The notes beneath the pieces were generated by a model. It saw only the letters and a list, made by a program, of their open reading frames with translations. It ran no database searches and had not been told where the DNA came from. Position numbers and translations under genes: made by a program. From Gossypium raimondii (Eukaryota > Streptophyta > Magnoliopsida > Malvales > Malvaceae), in assembly GCF_025698545.1 (NCBI RefSeq), contig NC_068569.1:124001-188000 (forward strand): DNA of 64,000 nt, in the 5' to 3' direction. Below are positions 59,827 through 64,000 of this stretch, one piece after another (the first letter of the stretch is position 1; the number at the start of each line of letters is the position of its first letter).

Positions 59827-60312
59827 AGAAGCGAGTTGATATTATTAGAAGGAAAAAACAATAAAGTAATATCATAGATTTATTGCTTTCTTTGATACAT
59901 TCTTTTGAATTTAAGCAATAAATCGACGGTGATTTGTTGTAGATCTCTTTCTTTCTTCAATGAATTTGAAATCTCGAAACGGTTACGTTTTGGTTTAGGC
60001 AATAATTAAATTATCCATTGATTCAAAATCTGTAAAATTGAAATTAAAAGTTAAGCCTTTAAAATATATTTTATATTAATATTTAAAAATAAGTTGGTAT
60101 TTTAATGAAAAATCAATATTTTTTTAAATGAGAAGATTCAATCAATATTGTAATTGTAAATTTAATGTGAAATGTGAAATGAAACCAAGAAAGATGGAAA
60201 TTTCTTGTCATTTTAACTGTTTGATGTTATTATAAAAGTTGAGACCAAATGAAAATCTAAAATGTTAGCAATTTGATCAATAAAGTGACTAATATCATGC
60301 TAGGTCTCATTC
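59827..60312. other. AT-rich spacer, nothing recognised
   Basis: Lies between the TIR element and the first LTR fossil. No gene, no clear repeat ends. Confidence 0.4.
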
Positions 60313-61721
60313 TGTAACAGCCCGTTTTTCAATGTTATCAGAAATAGTGGTTTTGGGACCATCAAATTCGACGAATAAATTTTTAAATGTTATATTTATT
60401 ATTTACGAGTTAATTATGATTTTTTTTAAAAAGGTGGGTTTTGATATAGTGATGTTTGTTGTATAAATGATTTATTAAGTTCAAGTGGTTTTAGAAAATA
60501 AGGTATCGGGACCTCGTTTCTATAAACCGAGCTATAAATATTTTTATAAATATTTACAGAGTGTAATTAATGTGGTATTAAAGTTTTGTTGGAAAATTTT
60601 ATCATTTCGATAGTTAATTAAGCAAAAAGAACTAAATCGCGTAAAGTGAAAAAGTTGTATTTTTTAAGCTAAAGGTATTAAATAGCTATAGAACTTTAAA
60701 GTGGAAGTCCTTATATGGTAAATAGACCATTAAAGATGATAGTGGATGTGCATGGCTTGGCAATTGAGTAATTTTTAAAGTTAGGTAAGGGTAATTTGGT
60801 AATTAGGTAATTAGAGATAAAAATAAATAAAACAAAACTATCATCTTTTTTATTCATCTTCTCCAACCGAAACTACAAGCAAAAATAAGCCATGGGAGCT
60901 TGAAAATTTCAGCCAAGAAAATCCATTGCATGTAAGCCCCTAACTATCAGTTTCTTGTAATTTTTATGTTTTTGAGATCGTTGCAACTAGGTCCAACTAG
61001 CCCGTACTTTTGATTTTGAAACTATTAAAAATTTTGAATGTTTCCATTGATGAATATTATGATTTTTGATGTTAGATGATGAATTTTTAATTTTTATTTG
61101 TATTTAAAAGTATTTTGTTAAGTGATTTTGATGAATTTTTTCGATTATGGACTAATTTATTAAATTAATAAAAGTACAAGGATTTAATGTGAAATTGTCA
61201 CATAAATTGGATGTTTTGGATACCATGAACATTCGCTAAGCTCAATTCTGGTTAAAATGGTTAATTTGCATGTTTTGAGCTCGTGGACTAAATTGAATAA
61301 AATAAAAACTTAATGAGTAATTTTGTAAAAATGTCAAAATGACCAAATTGTATAAAATGGATTTTTTTATTGTATAAATTAATATATTGAATGAAATTAT
61401 TAATTTAAATCAAGATCGGGTGGAAAATCGAGGAAAATGAAAAATTACCAAAATGCCCTTAAATTTTGATATTTCTATAATTTAGCCATGTAAGCTCGTA
61501 TGAACTATACTATGTATAATGTTGATTAAATTGAATGCATATGAAATTTTATTGAAAATGAATCGATATATATATGTTAGTATACAATTTAGCTTATAAC
61601 GAAATGAGAAAATTCAACGACGCACGACGATTATTGAGTCCCGTTTGAATTTTAGGAATATTTAGGATAAAAATGACATGTCATTAGGGGTTACCGTGTT
61701 TTGGGTGTTGGCCAAATAAAA
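60313..61721 (+). mobile_element. LTR fossil, same family as the solo LTR (5' part)
   Basis: Begins TGTAACAGCCCGTTTTTCAA and runs parallel to the solo LTR at 46679: the GGGACCTCGTTTCTATAAAC, GTATTAAAGTTTTGTTGGAA and TTAATTAAGCAAAAAGAACT stretches have counterparts there. It stops at 61721, where an LTR in the opposite orientation begins. Divergence from the first copy is considerable, suggesting an older or different subfamily member. At 60633-60635 it shows the TAA site that is occupied by the MITE in the other copy. Confidence 0.75.
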
Positions 61722-62929
61722 TGTAACACCTCTAACCCGTATCTGTTACCAGATTAAGGTTACGAGGCATTACCGAACAAGACACAGTTCAGCACAATCA
61801 TTTATCTCCTTTCATACACCAAAGAATAACGATACATTTATAACATTATCAAACTTGAATATCCTCAATTTACTTATTTTAATTTCAAATATATAAAATG
61901 ATAATTACAATTCAAATCAATCATACCTTACTAAGCATGTATCACAAATAAACACATTTCAAAACTCAAACTAATTCAATTTAAACATACATCAAAGCTC
62001 AATCGAACATATTCTATAATTAACAAATTCGAACCAAAATTGTATACATCAGCGTCATGTTAAATTATATAATACTTTCAATATTTGATTTCCTAAATCC
62101 ATCGTATTAATGACATTTTCATAATTAAATCATATTCAAGCATATATCTTCACTTTTCATATATAGAAAATATGTCCGTACATAATTTCACTATCTAAAT
62201 ATCAAACATTGCATTTCATAACTTCAGATATGTACATAATAAAACCAATATGTATACAACTTAATGTCCAATCACATTTACAACATTAGTAACATTATAT
62301 TATGGTCGTACATACCTTTGATGTCATTATATTATACACATATGACCACTTCAATGAAATCATTCAATCATAAACTATATACGCTCAATACAAATCAACT
62401 TATCCTTTAATCGACTAATCCAATAAATTTATAAAAGCTAAATTCAAACTTGTATTACTCACTTAACTATCATTACCCGAATTTGTATGTATCTTATTCA
62501 TAAATTTTAAACCTACCTTGAAATCATTTATATTTATCATTTAAAAGACCAAAACATGCATATTTATCTATTACAAGTTTATGCATATGAATACACCATT
62601 TTAGCCATATAAAAAAATCCATACAATTTATATCATTTTACAAATATAAAATCGAATATTAAGTCCACTTGCATGAGCAAATCGTACCTTTATTAAATAC
62701 TCCACATTCCTAATTTATTTCATAACAAATTGACATCCATAAATAACCTCATAAATTGTACAAGATTTAGCCATTAAATCATAAGTCAAAATATGCCATT
62801 TCCGAGTTCACTTAATTACTAAATTACATAACAATACCTTAACAAAGCATATCAAACAAGATTCACATATATTTACTTATAAATAAACCATAGCGAAACA
62901 CTAAGACTAAAAACAAACATATCACACAT

Positions 62930-62972
<43 letters not shown>

Positions 62973-64000
62973 CACATAACCAAGATTAATTAAGCTTGAA
63001 TATCATTTACCTCATTACCAAGCACATGACTAAAACACCATAATATACATATATATATATATACACCATAGCCAATTCAGAGATTAACATATTATACCAA
63101 ACTCACTTCACTTATATGCTTTAACTAAGCTCACCTATGCCAAATTATTTACCATCTACTTAACAAAACATATCAAACATAATTCACATAAATAAATATG
63201 CCATAGCTGAAATACCAAAATCAACATATCTATCACTTGATCAACAGTATAAAAACCATGCTTAACAAAATAAATAAGCCATTTTTGCATGACTCATATT
63301 TACATACCCAAAAATCAAACATATTAACTAAACTATACATGCCATAAATTTAAATTCAAACTTAGTAAAATACCGAAAACAGTCGATAGTGTGATAGACT
63401 TCTCTGACGATTCCCGTGCTCTTAACCAACTTCCAAATCTATAAAATTGAAAGCGATTACACACAGTAAGCTATTAAAGCTTAATAAGCCATAAGCAAAT
63501 AAACATTTAATCATTTAGATAAATTAAGCTAGACAATTAGTAATAAATCATTATAATTTCACATATAATTAAATTTATCAATTTATATATATCAAAACTT
63601 ATATAATTTGTAATAATTTCCCTCTTTACCGAATAATCAATTGAACATTAATATAACCAATCATCACTTTCCTCAATGCACATATACATCAAAGGCCGAA
63701 TACATATATATTCAAATATGCAATCACATAATTCATATTTCACATAACTTCATATCATCAATTCAAGTATACAACTTACCTTATTTTCAAATAGATAATC
63801 AACTATCACATACCTGGTCACTTAGCCTGATTTATACATTTGTACACAACTTATCTTTGCCCGTTAAACCATTCGGAATTAAAAAGGATACTCGGATAGT
63901 CGAAAGACTCGTACAATGCCAACGTCCCAGACGTGGTCTTACATGTAATCACATATCGATGCCATTGTCCCAGACAGGGTCTTACACGAATCAAATACGA
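61722..64000 (-). mobile_element. LTR fossil in reverse orientation, continuing past the right edge
   Basis: Starts TGTAACACCTCTAACCCGTA, the reverse complement of the ...CGGGTTAGGGGTGTTACA end of the solo LTR, and reads on as reverse-strand LTR sequence with AT-rich blocks, a (TA)n run near 62933-62971, and TGCCAACGTCCCAGACGTGG and TGCCATTGTCCCAGACAGGG repeats near the edge. At least 2.28 kb lies in the window. No coding region of a retroelement is seen here. Gypsy-like by the same reasoning as the first copy. Confidence 0.75.
62933..62971. repeat. (TA)n microsatellite in the reverse LTR
   Basis: Uninterrupted AT dinucleotides of about 19 units, with a second shorter run near 63048-63064. 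Confidence 0.85.

Overview
This is a plant nuclear window. Every recognisable gene is a split gene with GT-AG introns (one GC-AG), the intergenic DNA is AT-rich, and there are LTRs, Mutator-like terminal-inverted-repeat elements and MITEs. Long LTRs carrying palindromic CACGGGCGTGTG-type blocks and CCCGTTA minisatellites point to Malvaceae, most likely a cotton-like genome. That placement is inference; the protein sequences only say dicot.

Gene layout, left to right: (1) the 5' part of a polyamine/amino-acid transporter of the PUT/LAT family (minus, running off the left edge); (2) a complete 11-exon PP2A catalytic subunit gene (minus); (3) divergent from it, a 4-exon PUR-alpha-1 gene with a 5-kb first intron (plus); (4) the SNF5-type chromatin remodelling subunit BSH (plus, 10 exons), whose 5' end reappears as a shortened copy just beyond the gene's 3' end; (5) a GPI-anchored lipid transfer protein (plus); (6) convergent to it, a 13-exon mitochondrial branched-chain ketoacid dehydrogenase E1-beta gene (minus); (7) about 6 kb of foldback and inverted-repeat elements; (8) a pollen-receptor-kinase-like LRR-RLK with a Ser-Gly tract (plus); (9) a USP-domain plus coiled-coil receptor-like cytoplasmic kinase without U-box (plus); (10) a cyanobacterial-type Orn/Lys/Arg decarboxylase (minus) whose initiation codon cannot be placed securely; (11) a transposon stack; (12) a BPP-like basic proline-rich protein (minus); (13) a CW + MBD protein of the MBD2 type with a leader intron (minus); (14) a 1.3-kb TIR element with 9-bp target duplication and two fossil LTRs facing each other at the right edge.

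The genes are unrelated housekeeping, signalling and chromatin genes; I see no operon-like or metabolic cluster. The unusual material is structural: a three-level nest (Mutator-like element containing a solo LTR containing a Tourist-type MITE) with its paralogous empty site 13 kb away; two genes whose splice donors abut microsatellites; the duplicated BSH 5' end; in-frame hexanucleotide repeats in three genes; and a cluster of palindromic elements at 30-35 kb. I found no clearly new biological system. All exon boundaries were read by eye from splice consensus, frame continuity and remembered homologues, with no transcript evidence.
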